From contig NZ_CP144555.1 of the NCBI RefSeq assembly GCF_036607905.1, forward strand, positions 6,510,001 through 6,574,000: a stretch of 64,000 bases of DNA, read 5' to 3'. The DNA comes from Streptomyces sp. SCSIO 75703. GTDB taxonomy: Bacteria; Actinomycetota; Actinomycetes; Streptomycetales; Streptomycetaceae. The first letter of the stretch is position 1. Each line of letters opens with the position of its first letter. Below the pieces are notes generated by a model, which made no database searches, was not told the DNA's origin, and worked only from the letters and a program-made list of their open reading frames with translations. A program made the position numbers and the translations under genes. Shown piece by piece: positions 24,020 to 31,920 of the stretch.

Positions 24020-26086
24020 TCAGCGGCGGGCGCGCACCAGGAGGCAGAGGAAGTACGGCGTCCCGATGACGGCCGTCATCAGCCCCGCGCCGAGCTGGGC
24101 CGGGGCGATCACCGTGCGCCCGAGCAGATCGGCCGTGCAGACCAGCGCCGCGCCGAGCAGCAGCGCGACCGGCACGACGCGCACGTGCCGCCGCCCCACC
24201 AGGGCGCGGGCCGCGTGCGGCGCCACCAGGCCGACGAAGCCGATCGCGCCCGCGCACGCCACCGCGGTCGCGCTGAGCACGACACTCAGCACCAGGAAGC
24301 CGAGCCGGCCCGGCCCCAGGTCGAGCCCCAGCAGCCGGGGCGTGTCCTCGTCCAGCGAGACCAGGTCCAGTTCGGTGCGGCGGGCGAACGCCACACCGGC
24401 GCCCAGCGCCAGGGCCAGCGCGAGCGGCACCACGTCGGGCAGGGTCCGCCCGTACGTGGAGCCGGAGAGCCAGGTCAGCGCCTTGACGGCGTTGAACGGG
24501 TCGGTGAGCACGATCAGCAGGCTGATCAGCGACGTGGTCGCGGCGGCCACGCCCACGCCGACCAGGACCAGCCGGTTCTGCCGGAAGCCGCCGCGCGCGG
24601 AGAGCCCGAAGACCACGACCGCCGTGACCGCCGCCCCCGCGAACGCCGCGCCGGCCACCCCCCACGAACCGGCGGACGGCACGCTCGTCACGAGGACCAC
24701 GGCGCCCAGCGCCGCCCCGCCCGAGACGCCGAGCACGCCCGGCTCGGCGAGGGGGTTGCGGGTGACCGCCTGCACGAGGGTGCCGGCCAGCGCGAGGGCC
24801 GCGCCCGCGCACAGGGCGGCGAGCACCCGCGGCACCCGGGTGTCCAGGACGAAGGACACGGTCCGCCCGGCCCGGCCCTGGGCCCAGTTGACCACGTCCC
24901 CGAGGAGAAGTTTGCTGTCGCCCACCAGCACGGCGGCGACGACGAGGCCGGCCAGCACGGCGGCCAGCGCGGCCACCGTGACGACGAACGCCGTCCGGCT
25001 CGGGACGCGCAGCCGCTCCGGGGCGCCGGAGGACCCGGTCTCCCGCAGCCGCAGCGCCATCACGACCAGGAACACCGCGCCGGCCAGACTGGTGACGACG
25101 CCCGTGGGCACCGCCACGGCCCGGTCGCCGGTAACCAGCGCCCGCAGCAGCACGTCCGAGCCGAGCACCAGCGCCGCACCCGTCAGGGCGGCGGCCGGCA
25201 TGGCCGTACGGGAGCGGGCGAAGCCGCGGAAGCGGCGGCCGAGGGGGCGCACCAGGGCCGGGGCGCACAGGCCCACGAAGCCGATCGGACCGGCCAGCGT
25301 GACCGCCGCGGCCGAGAGCAGCGCGGCCAGCACGACCACCGTGACGCGGGTGGCGCGCACCGGCACGCCCAGGCCGCGGGCGGCGTCGTCGCCGAGGGCG
25401 AGCGCGTCCACCCGGCGGGCGGCGAGCAGCAGTCCGGCGAGGCCGGCCAGGGCGACGGGCAGCATCCGCAGGACGCCGTCGAAGCCGTTCTGGGCGATGC
25501 TGCCCTGGTTCCAGGCGTAGAGCCCGTCGGTCTGCTCGGGGAAGAGCAGGATCAACGCCTCGGTCGTCGAACGCAGGCCGAGGGCGAGCGCGGTGCCGGC
25601 GAGGACCAGGCGGACGGTGCCGGTGCCGAGGCCGGAGAGGCCGAGCACGACGGCCGCCGCGGCCAGCCCGCCGGCGAAGGCGACACCGGAGGAGGCGAGC
25701 AGCGGCAGCGAGACACCGGTGGTGGCGACCAGACCGAGCGCCAGGTAGGAGCCGGCGTTGACGGCGAGGGTGTCGGGGGAGGCCAGCACGTTGCGGCTGA
25801 CGGCCTGGAGGACCGAGCCGGCCGCGCCGAGCACGGCGCCGATCAGCAGTCCGGCGGTCATCCGGGGCAGCCGGGAGGCGATCACGACCGAGGCGTCGGC
25901 CGGGTCGGACCGGCCGGTGAGGGCCTTGGCGACCTCGGCGGGGCCGACGGCGGCGGTGCCCTGGGTGATGTCGGCGACCGCGAGGACGAGGACGAGGAGG
26001 ACGAGCCCGGCCGTCACCGCGGCCGCGCCCGACCGGGGTGCGGCCGCCGGGGCACGGGTGGCGGGGGACGGTGCGGTGACGGCCAT
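24020..26086 (-). CDS. Fused FecCD-type siderophore ABC permease
   Basis: A 688-aa double permease, two FecCD units in tandem (residues about 20-345 and 350-688), like FhuB. Each half repeats the family segments: 'QAVSRNVLASPDTLAVNAG' and 'QAVTRNPLAEPGVLGVSGG' early, and 'AGPIGFVGLCAPALVR' and 'AGAIGFVGLVAPHAAR' late, where the ATPase docks. About 20 membrane spans. It would move a ferric siderophore across the membrane. It is last in the leftward ATPase-binding protein-permease operon, 7 bp after the binding-protein gene. Confidence 0.92.
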   Translation of the reverse strand: MAVTAPSPATRAPAAAPRSGAAAVTAGLVLLVLVLAVADITQGTAAVGPAEVAKALTGRSDPADASVVIASRLPRMTAGLLIGAVLGAAGSVLQAVSRNVLASPDTLAVNAGSYLALGLVATTGVSLPLLASSGVAFAGGLAAAAVVLGLSGLGTGTVRLVLAGTALALGLRSTTEALILLFPEQTDGLYAWNQGSIAQNGFDGVLRMLPVALAGLAGLLLAARRVDALALGDDAARGLGVPVRATRVTVVVLAALLSAAAVTLAGPIGFVGLCAPALVRPLGRRFRGFARSRTAMPAAALTGAALVLGSDVLLRALVTGDRAVAVPTGVVTSLAGAVFLVVMALRLRETGSSGAPERLRVPSRTAFVVTVAALAAVLAGLVVAAVLVGDSKLLLGDVVNWAQGRAGRTVSFVLDTRVPRVLAALCAGAALALAGTLVQAVTRNPLAEPGVLGVSGGAALGAVVLVTSVPSAGSWGVAGAAFAGAAVTAVVVFGLSARGGFRQNRLVLVGVGVAAATTSLISLLIVLTDPFNAVKALTWLSGSTYGRTLPDVVPLALALALGAGVAFARRTELDLVSLDEDTPRLLGLDLGPGRLGFLVLSVVLSATAVACAGAIGFVGLVAPHAARALVGRRHVRVVPVALLLGAALVCTADLLGRTVIAPAQLGAGLMTAVIGTPYFLCLLVRARR

Positions 26087-26093
26087 GACCTCG

Positions 26094-27074
26094 CTACTTC
26101 GTCAGCGCGGCGACGATAGCGTCGACGTACGCCTGCATCGAGCCGGGGCCGCCGAACATCCAGATGCCGTCGGGCAGCCGGTGCACGTCGCCCTTCTTCA
26201 CGAACGGCAGGGACGTCCACACCGAGTTCTCGGCGAGCGCCCCGGCGAACGGGTTGCTGTTCTTGTCGCCGTCGCTGCCGATGTACGCGAACCGCACGTC
26301 GGCCGGGAGCGCGGTGAGGCCCTCGACGTCGGTGGAGCCGAGGCCGTAGCTCTCGTCGCCCTCGACCTTCCAGGCGTTCTTCAGGCCGAGCCTCTCGTTG
26401 ACGGCGCCGATGAGCGAGGTGGAGGTGTACGGGCGCAGGGAGACCTGGTTGGAGGTCACGTAGCCGTCGGCGAAGGCGATCCGCGTGCCGTCCAGCCCGG
26501 CGTCCGCCAGGGCGCCGCGCCCCTCCTCCAGCTTGGCCTCGAAGTCGGAGCGGAGCGTCTTCGCCCGGTCCGTGGTGCCGGTGGCCCGGGCGATCAGGTC
26601 GATGTTCTCCAGCATCTGCCCGATCTGGTCGGAGCCCTTGGCGGAGGTCACCTCCAGCACCGGGGCGACCTCGCGCATCTGCTTGACGGCGGCGGGCGGC
26701 AGGTCGGTGGTGGCGACGATGAGGTCGGGGGAGAGCGAGGCGATGGTGTCCATGCTCGGCTCGCCGCGGGTGCCGATGTCCTTCGGCTCGTTCCTCAGCG
26801 GGACGGAGGTGTCCCAGGTCTTGTATCCCTTCACGTCGGCGACGCCGACGGGGTCGACGCCGAGGGAGACGAGGGACTCGACGACGTTCCACTCGGTGGC
26901 GACCACCTTGGTGGCCGCCTTGTCGAGCGTGACCTCCTTGCCGGTGCCGTCCTTGAGCGTGATGCCCTCGGAGGGCTTCGGGCGCGCGTCGGCGGCGGGT
27001 TCGGTGGTGCCGCAGGCGGAGAGGGTGAGCGCGGCGGCCGCCACGGTCGCGGCGGTGAGGAGGAGGCGTCTCAT
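26094..27074 (-). CDS. Iron-siderophore ABC transporter substrate-binding lipoprotein
   Basis: A 326-aa class III periplasmic-binding-like protein. Lipoprotein signal with lipobox LSAC (Cys about residue 21), then two lobes bridged by a long helix; 'PDLIVATTDLPPAAVKQM' lies in the first lobe. It should be membrane-anchored and capture a ferric siderophore. ATG 27074 overlaps the ATPase stop by 4 nt (ATGA), showing coupling. Confidence 0.9.
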   Translation of the reverse strand: MRRLLLTAATVAAAALTLSACGTTEPAADARPKPSEGITLKDGTGKEVTLDKAATKVVATEWNVVESLVSLGVDPVGVADVKGYKTWDTSVPLRNEPKDIGTRGEPSMDTIASLSPDLIVATTDLPPAAVKQMREVAPVLEVTSAKGSDQIGQMLENIDLIARATGTTDRAKTLRSDFEAKLEEGRGALADAGLDGTRIAFADGYVTSNQVSLRPYTSTSLIGAVNERLGLKNAWKVEGDESYGLGSTDVEGLTALPADVRFAYIGSDGDKNSNPFAGALAENSVWTSLPFVKKGDVHRLPDGIWMFGGPGSMQAYVDAIVAALTK

Positions 27075-27931
27075 GAGGGGGTGCCGAGCCTTTCGGTGCG
27101 TATGTGGTGTCGGCCGATCGGGCGGGTGCGCAGCCGGCCGGTGAGGGGGTCGGTGTCGACGTCGATCCGGATGCCGTAGACCGCGGTGAGGCGTTCGGGG
27201 GTGAGGACGTCCTCGGGGCGGCCGTCGGCGACGACGCGGCCCGCCTCCAGGAGCGTGATCCGGTCGGCCACGGCCGCCGCCTGGTCGAGGTCGTGCAGGA
27301 CCACGCCGACGGCGATCCGGTGGTCGTCCGCCAGATCGCGGATGAGGTCGAGGAGTTCGATCTGGTACCGCAGGTCGAGGTAGGTCGTCGGCTCGTCCAG
27401 GAGCAGGACGCCGGTCTCCTGCGCCAGGCAGCCCGCGAGCCACACCCGCTGGAGCTGACCGCCGGAGAGGTGGTCGGCGCCGCGGTCGGCGAGGGCCTCG
27501 ACCCCGGTGAGGGCGAGGGCGCGGTCGACCGCCGCGGGACCGTCGGGATCGGGCCGGCCCCACCGTCCGCGGTAGGGGTAGCGGCCGAACTCGACGATGT
27601 CGCGGACCGTCAGCCCGCCCGGTGTCGGGCGGCTCTGCGTCAGCAGCGCCACGTGCCGCGAGAACTCACGGGCTGTCAGGGCCAGCGCGTCGGTGTCCTC
27701 GTCGAGGGTGACCGTGGCGGCGCGGGGCCGCTGGAGCCGGGCGACGGTCCGCAGCAGCGTCGATTTCCCGCTGCCGTTCGGGCCGACGAGGGCGGTCACT
27801 TCGCCGGGGCGGAGCCTGACCGCGGCCTCGTGCACCACGTCGGTGCCGTCGTAGGCGACGGTCACACCCGTGGCCGACAAGTCGTGGCCCCGCAGACGGG
27901 GGGCGGCTGCGGCCTTCTCACCAGAATTCAC
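27071..27931 (-). CDS. Siderophore ABC transporter ATP-binding protein
   Basis: A 286-aa ATPase of the FecE/FhuC type. Walker A GPNGSGKST (about residue 50), the signature LSGGQLQRVW (about 153), Walker B VLLLDEP followed by TTYLDL, and the switch His in VVLHDLD. It drives the fused permease encoded two genes on. The GTG start lies only 6 nt from an iron box, so the transcript may be leaderless or nearly so. Iron repression by a DmdR/IdeR regulator is inferred from that box. Confidence 0.92.
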   Translation of the reverse strand: MNSGEKAAAAPRLRGHDLSATGVTVAYDGTDVVHEAAVRLRPGEVTALVGPNGSGKSTLLRTVARLQRPRAATVTLDEDTDALALTAREFSRHVALLTQSRPTPGGLTVRDIVEFGRYPYRGRWGRPDPDGPAAVDRALALTGVEALADRGADHLSGGQLQRVWLAGCLAQETGVLLLDEPTTYLDLRYQIELLDLIRDLADDHRIAVGVVLHDLDQAAAVADRITLLEAGRVVADGRPEDVLTPERLTAVYGIRIDVDTDPLTGRLRTRPIGRHHIRTERLGTPS

Positions 27932-27936
27932 GGTGG

Positions 27937-27955
27937 GAAGGTTAGCCTAACCTAA
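27937..27955. promoter_or_regulatory. DmdR/IdeR-type iron box 1
   Basis: The 19-bp sequence matches the actinobacterial iron-box consensus TTAGGTTAGCCTAACCTAA (in this orientation) at 17 of 19 positions and contains the palindrome AGGTTAGCCTAACCT. It lies immediately before the ATPase GTG start, where an Fe(II)-bound DmdR/IdeR repressor would block the leftward siderophore operon. Confidence 0.85.
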
Positions 27956-28020
27956 TGGTTTCGGTCAGCCGGGGGGTGCCCCGGCCGCGCGCGGTCCCGC
28001 CGCTCCGGGTCCGGGCGGGG

Positions 28021-28581
28021 TCAACTCGCCTGCCAGGACTCGGGCTTCCACAGGCCCGCGCGGTTCAGCGATGCCGGGCAGTGCAGATAGATCTCGTCGA
28101 TCTCCAGCAGCAGTGCCAGGTCAGGACGCCGCCCCTCGCGTGCCATCGCGTCGAAGAAGGGCGCGTTCGTCAGGACGCGGGCCCGTCCGTTGACCCGCAG
28201 CACCTCCTTGCTCCCCGGGATCAGGTAGAGCAGGCCGGCGCGCGGATTGGCCAGGATGTTGTGGAAGCTGTCGCCGCGCCGGTTGCCCGGCCGGTCCGGC
28301 AGCGCGACGGTGCCCGCGTCGAGGACGTGGGTGAAGCCCGGCCCGTCCCCGCGCGGGGAGACGTCGCAGTTGCCGCCCGCGTCCGACGTGGCCAGCAGGC
28401 AGAAGGGCGAGCGCGCCAGGATGTCCCGATCCTGCCCGGTCAGCCGGTCGTGCACCTTCTCGATCACCAACGGCCACGGTTCGCCCAGCAGTTCGCGCAG
28501 CTCCTCGCGCGAGCCCAGTTCCACCCATCCCGCCCGGTCGGCGGCGTCCGGCGGGTCGGTCGTCTCGATCGTGTGCGGCAA
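28021..28581 (-). CDS. PPOX-type FMN flavoprotein (MSMEG_1061-like)
   Basis: A 186-aa split-barrel flavoprotein of the pyridoxamine-5'-phosphate oxidase superfamily. The barrel core is visible: 'FCLLATSDAGGNCDVSPRGD' near residues 60-80 and 'NPRAGLLYLIPGSKEVLRVNG' near 110-130. I chose TTG 28581, which follows AGGGGAG at a good distance; GTG 28650 gives 23 more codons but lies inside iron box 2. Sitting between two siderophore importers and under an iron box, it may reduce a ferric siderophore or flavin; that is inference. Confidence 0.8.
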   Translation of the reverse strand: MPHTIETTDPPDAADRAGWVELGSREELRELLGEPWPLVIEKVHDRLTGQDRDILARSPFCLLATSDAGGNCDVSPRGDGPGFTHVLDAGTVALPDRPGNRRGDSFHNILANPRAGLLYLIPGSKEVLRVNGRARVLTNAPFFDAMAREGRRPDLALLLEIDEIYLHCPASLNRAGLWKPESWQAS

Positions 28582-28640
28582 GGCCGGCTCCCCTGTGGTG
28601 CGCGTCCGACGGGTGGTTGTGTTCAGGACATCAGCAGATG

Positions 28641-28659
28641 TTAGGTTCACCTTACCTGC
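28641..28659. promoter_or_regulatory. DmdR/IdeR-type iron box 2
   Basis: TTAGGTTCACCTTACCTGC matches the iron-box consensus at about 13 of 19 positions, with both half-site cores AGGTT and ACCT present. It lies in the divergent region between the PPOX gene and the rightward permease operon and could repress both. A TAGGTT -10-like hexamer overlaps it on the plus strand. Confidence 0.7.
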
Positions 28660-28735
28660 GTGGCCGGCAGGGCATCCTCCGGCCGCGTCGGGCCTCCTCG
28701 TTCACCTCCTCACGGCACCTCCTGAAGGACCGCAG

Positions 28736-28795
28736 ATGCGCCCCGCCCCCCGATACGGCCCCCCGCGCCCGCGCCGACGCGCGGTCCGCCGGTGA
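28736..28795 (+). CDS. Possible 19-aa leader peptide of the rightward siderophore operon
   Basis: GAAGGA ends 6 nt before ATG 28736, a good ribosome binding site, while the following permease GTG has none of its own. The frame codes for MRPAPRYGPPRPRRRAVRR and its TGA overlaps the permease GTG (GTGA at 28792-28795), so translation of the permease probably depends on it. The peptide is Arg/Pro-rich (8 Arg, 5 Pro). A coupling or attenuation role is inference; no homolog is known to me. Confidence 0.5.
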   Translation: MRPAPRYGPPRPRRRAVRR

Positions 28796-29886
28796 ACCCC
28801 ACCGCCCCGGCCCGCACCGTCGAGGACCGGGACCGGGACCGGGACCGGGACCGGGACCGGGACCGGGCGGGCGGCGGACGGCGCCGCACCCGCGTCACCC
28901 TGGCCGCGGGGCTCCTCGGGCTCGGCGTGCTGCTGCTCGCGGCCACCGCCCTGAGCCTCGCCGTCGGCTCCGGGGACGTCCCGCTGCGCGACGTCGTCCA
29001 GGGCGTCGTCGACCCGGACCGCTCCGTGCGCGCCCACCTCGTCGTCCAGGAGGTACGGGTCCCGCGCACCCTCGCCGGACTCCTCGCCGGGGCCGCCCTC
29101 GGCCTGGCCGGCACCGTCATGCAGGGCGTCACCCGCAACCCGCTCGCCGACCCCGGCCTGCTCGGCATCAACGCCGGCGCCGCCGTGAGCGTCGTCTTCG
29201 CCATGAGCGTGCTCTCCCTGACCGAGCCCGGACAGTACATCTGGTTCGGCTTCCTCGGCGCCTGCCTCGCCGCCGTCCTGGTCTACGGTGTCGCCGGCCT
29301 CGGCCGCGAGGGGGCCACCCCGGTCAAGCTGGCCCTCGCCGGAGCAGCCGTCAGCGCCCTGCTCCTGTCCGTCTGCGACGCCATGCTGCTGACCGACAGC
29401 CACACCTACGACCAGTTCCGCTTCTGGCAGGTCGGCGCCCTGGACGGCCGCGACCTCGGCATCCTCCTCCAGGCCCTGCCCTTCGTCGTCGTCGGCTCGC
29501 TCCTCGCCCTCGGCCTCGGCCCCCGCCTCAACGGCCTCGCCCTCGGCGACGACGTCGCCCGCGCCCTCGGCCAGCGGGTCGGCGTCGCCCGCGCCACCGG
29601 CGGCGTGAGCGTCGTCCTGCTCTGCGGCGCGGCCACCGCCGTCGCCGGGCCCATCGGCTTCGTCGGCCTCGCCGTCCCGCACGCCGTCCGCATGATCACC
29701 GGCCCCGACCACCGCTGGGTGCTGCCCTACAGCGCCCTCGCCGCCCCCGCCCTGCTGCTCCTCGCCGACGTCCTCGGCCGCGTGGTGGCCCGGCCCGGCG
29801 AGGTCCAGGTCGGCGTCGTCACCGCCGCCGTGGGCTGCGTGCCCTTCATCCTCCTGGTCCGCCGCCGGGGAAAGGCGGCGCTGTGA
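28792..29886 (+). CDS. FecCD-type siderophore ABC permease, first subunit
   Basis: A 364-aa permease with about 9-10 spans. FecCD marks: 'GVTRNPLADPGLLGINAGAA' near residue 115 and 'GPIGFVGLAVPHAVRMI' near 290. The N-terminus carries seven Asp-Arg repeats coded by a GACCGG hexamer before the first span, unusual for the family. GTG 28792 overlaps the stop of a 19-codon upstream frame, and its stop overlaps the next permease (GTGA). It pairs with the second permease in one importer. Confidence 0.88.
   Translation: MNPTAPARTVEDRDRDRDRDRDRDRAGGGRRRTRVTLAAGLLGLGVLLLAATALSLAVGSGDVPLRDVVQGVVDPDRSVRAHLVVQEVRVPRTLAGLLAGAALGLAGTVMQGVTRNPLADPGLLGINAGAAVSVVFAMSVLSLTEPGQYIWFGFLGACLAAVLVYGVAGLGREGATPVKLALAGAAVSALLLSVCDAMLLTDSHTYDQFRFWQVGALDGRDLGILLQALPFVVVGSLLALGLGPRLNGLALGDDVARALGQRVGVARATGGVSVVLLCGAATAVAGPIGFVGLAVPHAVRMITGPDHRWVLPYSALAAPALLLLADVLGRVVARPGEVQVGVVTAAVGCVPFILLVRRRGKAAL
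28825..28866 (+). repeat. (GACCGG)7 hexanucleotide repeat inside the permease gene
   Basis: Seven perfect copies of GACCGG code for alternating Asp-Arg near the permease N-terminus. Because the unit is a multiple of three, slippage would alter tail length without breaking the frame. Confidence 0.85.
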
Positions 29887-30932
29887 CCCCGGCCCTCACC
29901 GACGCCGCCGCCGCCCGCGTCGGACGCCTCCAACGCGCCCGCCGCGCCCGCTTCGGCGTCGTCAGCGCCGTCCTGGCCCTGGTCGCGCTCGGCGCGCTGC
30001 TCCTCTCCCTCGCCGTCGGCGACATCGACGTACCGCTCGCCGACGTGTGGGCCGTGCTCACCGGCGGCGGCGACCCGGCGAGCCGCTTCGTCGTCCACGA
30101 ACTGCGGCTGCCCCGCGCCCTGCTCGCCCTCGTCGTCGGCGCCTGCTTCGGGATGTCCGGGGCCGTGTTCCAGTCGCTGCTGCGCAACCCCCTCGCCAGC
30201 CCCGACGTGATCGGCGTCAGCGCGGGTGCCAGCGCCGCCGCCGTCCTGTCCTCCATGGCCTTCGGACTGAGCGGCCTCGCCCTGTCCGGCGGGGCCCTGG
30301 CCGGCGCCCTCCTCGCGGGCACCCTCATCTACCTGCTGGCCTGGCGCGGCGGCGTCAGCGGCGGCCGGTTCGTGCTCATCGGCATCGGCGTCGGCGCCGG
30401 ACTCGTCAGCCTGCGCTCCTACCTGATGACCCGCGCCGAGGTCACCGAGGCCCACAACGCCTTCCTCTGGCTGACCGGCAGCCTCAACGGCCGCTCCTGG
30501 CCCCAGCTCTGGCCGCTGCTCGGCTGCGCCGCCGTCCTCGTGCCGCTGACCCTGGCCGCCTCCCGCTGCCTCGCCCCGCTCCAGCTCGGCGACGAGGCGG
30601 CCGGCGGACTCGGGGTCCGCGTCGAACGGGGCCGCCTCGCCCTGCTGGCCTGTGCCACCGCCCTGGTCGGCGTGGCCACGGCCGCCGCGGGCCCCGTCGG
30701 CTTCGTCGCCCTGGTCAGCGCGCCGATCGCCCGCCGCCTGCTGCCCGGCCAGGGCGCCGCCCTGCTGCCCGCCGCGCTGACGGGTGCCGCGCTCGTCGGC
30801 GCCGCCGACTTCGCCGCCCAGCACGCGCTGCCCGCCACCCAGCTCCCGGTGGGCGTGGTGACCAGCCTGGTCGGGGCGCCGTACCTGCTGTGGCTGCTCG
30901 CGCGCGCCAACCGCGTGGGCCGGGGCGGCTGA
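29883..30932 (+). CDS. FecCD-type siderophore ABC permease, second subunit
   Basis: A 349-aa partner permease. FecCD marks: 'QSLLRNPLASPDVIGVSAG' near residue 98 and the ATPase-docking 'AGPVGFVALVSAPIARRL' near 270, with about 9-10 spans. The GTG start overlaps the stop of the first permease, so both are translated together. Unlike the leftward system, where the two halves are fused, this importer keeps them separate. Confidence 0.9.
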   Translation: MTPALTDAAAARVGRLQRARRARFGVVSAVLALVALGALLLSLAVGDIDVPLADVWAVLTGGGDPASRFVVHELRLPRALLALVVGACFGMSGAVFQSLLRNPLASPDVIGVSAGASAAAVLSSMAFGLSGLALSGGALAGALLAGTLIYLLAWRGGVSGGRFVLIGIGVGAGLVSLRSYLMTRAEVTEAHNAFLWLTGSLNGRSWPQLWPLLGCAAVLVPLTLAASRCLAPLQLGDEAAGGLGVRVERGRLALLACATALVGVATAAAGPVGFVALVSAPIARRLLPGQGAALLPAALTGAALVGAADFAAQHALPATQLPVGVVTSLVGAPYLLWLLARANRVGRGG

Positions 30933-30980
30933 CGTGCCCCGGCCGACACGCCCCCTCACGACCCCCGCAAGGAGACCTCG

Positions 30981-31802
30981 GTGACCACGGTGACCTCCCC
31001 GCACACCCTGAGCGCCCGCGGCCTGGGGCTCGGCTACGGAGACCGGCAGATCGTCTCGGAACTGGACGTCGACCTGCCGCCGGGCCGCTTCACCGTGGTC
31101 GTCGGACCCAATGCCTGCGGCAAGTCGACGCTGCTGCGCGCCATGGCGCGGCTGCTGACCCCGAGCGCCGGCACCGTGCTCCTGGACGGCCGGGACATCC
31201 ACGCCACCCCGACCCGGCAGGTCGCCGAATGCCTCGGCATGCTGCCGCAGACGCCCCTCGCGCCGGACGCCATCACCGTGGCGGACCTGGTCGGCCGGGG
31301 TCGCTACCCGCACCAGGGCTGGTTCCGCCGCTGGACCGCCGCCGACAGCGAGGGCGTCGCCGCGGCGATGCGCGCCACCGACGTCCTCGACCTCGCCGAC
31401 CGGTCCGTCGACGAACTCTCCGGCGGCCAGCGCCAGCGCGTGTGGATCGCCATGGCCCTCGCCCAGGAGACCGACATCCTCCTGCTCGACGAGCCCACCA
31501 CCTACCTCGACATCAGCCACCAGCTCGACGTGCTGGACCTGCTGACCGACCTCAACCGGGACCGCGGCGTCACCCTCGCCGTCGTCCTGCACGACCTCAA
31601 CCTGGCCTGCCGCTACGCCGACCACCTCATCGCAATGAAGGACGGCCGGGTGGTCGCCGAGGGCGCCCCCCGCGAGGTGGTGACCGAGTCCCTGGTGGGC
31701 GAGGTGTTCGGGCTGCGCTCCACGGTGATCCCGGACCCGGCCTCCGGTACGCCGATGATCGTCCCCCTCGGCCGCCACCACGTCCCCACCGTCACCCCCT
31801 GA
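30981..31802 (+). CDS. Siderophore ABC transporter ATP-binding protein (rightward system)
   Basis: A 273-aa FecE-type ATPase. Walker A GPNACGKST (about residue 42), signature ELSGGQRQRVW (about 140), Walker B ILLLDEP with TTYLDI, and switch 'VVLHDLNLACRYAD'. GTG 30981 follows AAGGAG at about 8 nt. It drives the two preceding permeases. Its sequence is clearly diverged from the leftward ATPase, so the two systems probably take different siderophores. Confidence 0.93.
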   Translation: MTTVTSPHTLSARGLGLGYGDRQIVSELDVDLPPGRFTVVVGPNACGKSTLLRAMARLLTPSAGTVLLDGRDIHATPTRQVAECLGMLPQTPLAPDAITVADLVGRGRYPHQGWFRRWTAADSEGVAAAMRATDVLDLADRSVDELSGGQRQRVWIAMALAQETDILLLDEPTTYLDISHQLDVLDLLTDLNRDRGVTLAVVLHDLNLACRYADHLIAMKDGRVVAEGAPREVVTESLVGEVFGLRSTVIPDPASGTPMIVPLGRHHVPTVTP

Positions 31803-31830
31803 CGAGGGGCGACGAGAACCCGGACCAGCC

Positions 31831-31908
31831 CCGACCAGCCCCGATCAGACCCGACGAGCCCCGACCAGCCCCGATCAGACCCGACGAGCCCCGACCGGAC
31901 CCGACGAG
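31831..31908 (+). repeat. 30-bp tandem repeat before the binding-protein gene
   Basis: A 30-bp unit (31831-31860) is repeated exactly at 31861-31890 and then partly at 31891-31908, about 2.6 copies, rich in CCGA. It fills most of the gap between the ATPase and binding-protein genes and ends just before a GAGAG ribosome binding site. Confidence 0.85.
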
Positions 31909-31920
31909 AAGAGAGTCACC

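Noticed and set aside
28648..28650. GTG 28650 as the start of the PPOX flavoprotein
   Set aside because: It lies inside iron box 2 and adds 23 residues without family similarity; TTG 28581 has a proper ribosome binding site.
31831..31908. CRISPR-like array
   Set aside because: The units are directly adjacent with no spacers, and there are no cas genes; it is a plain tandem repeat.
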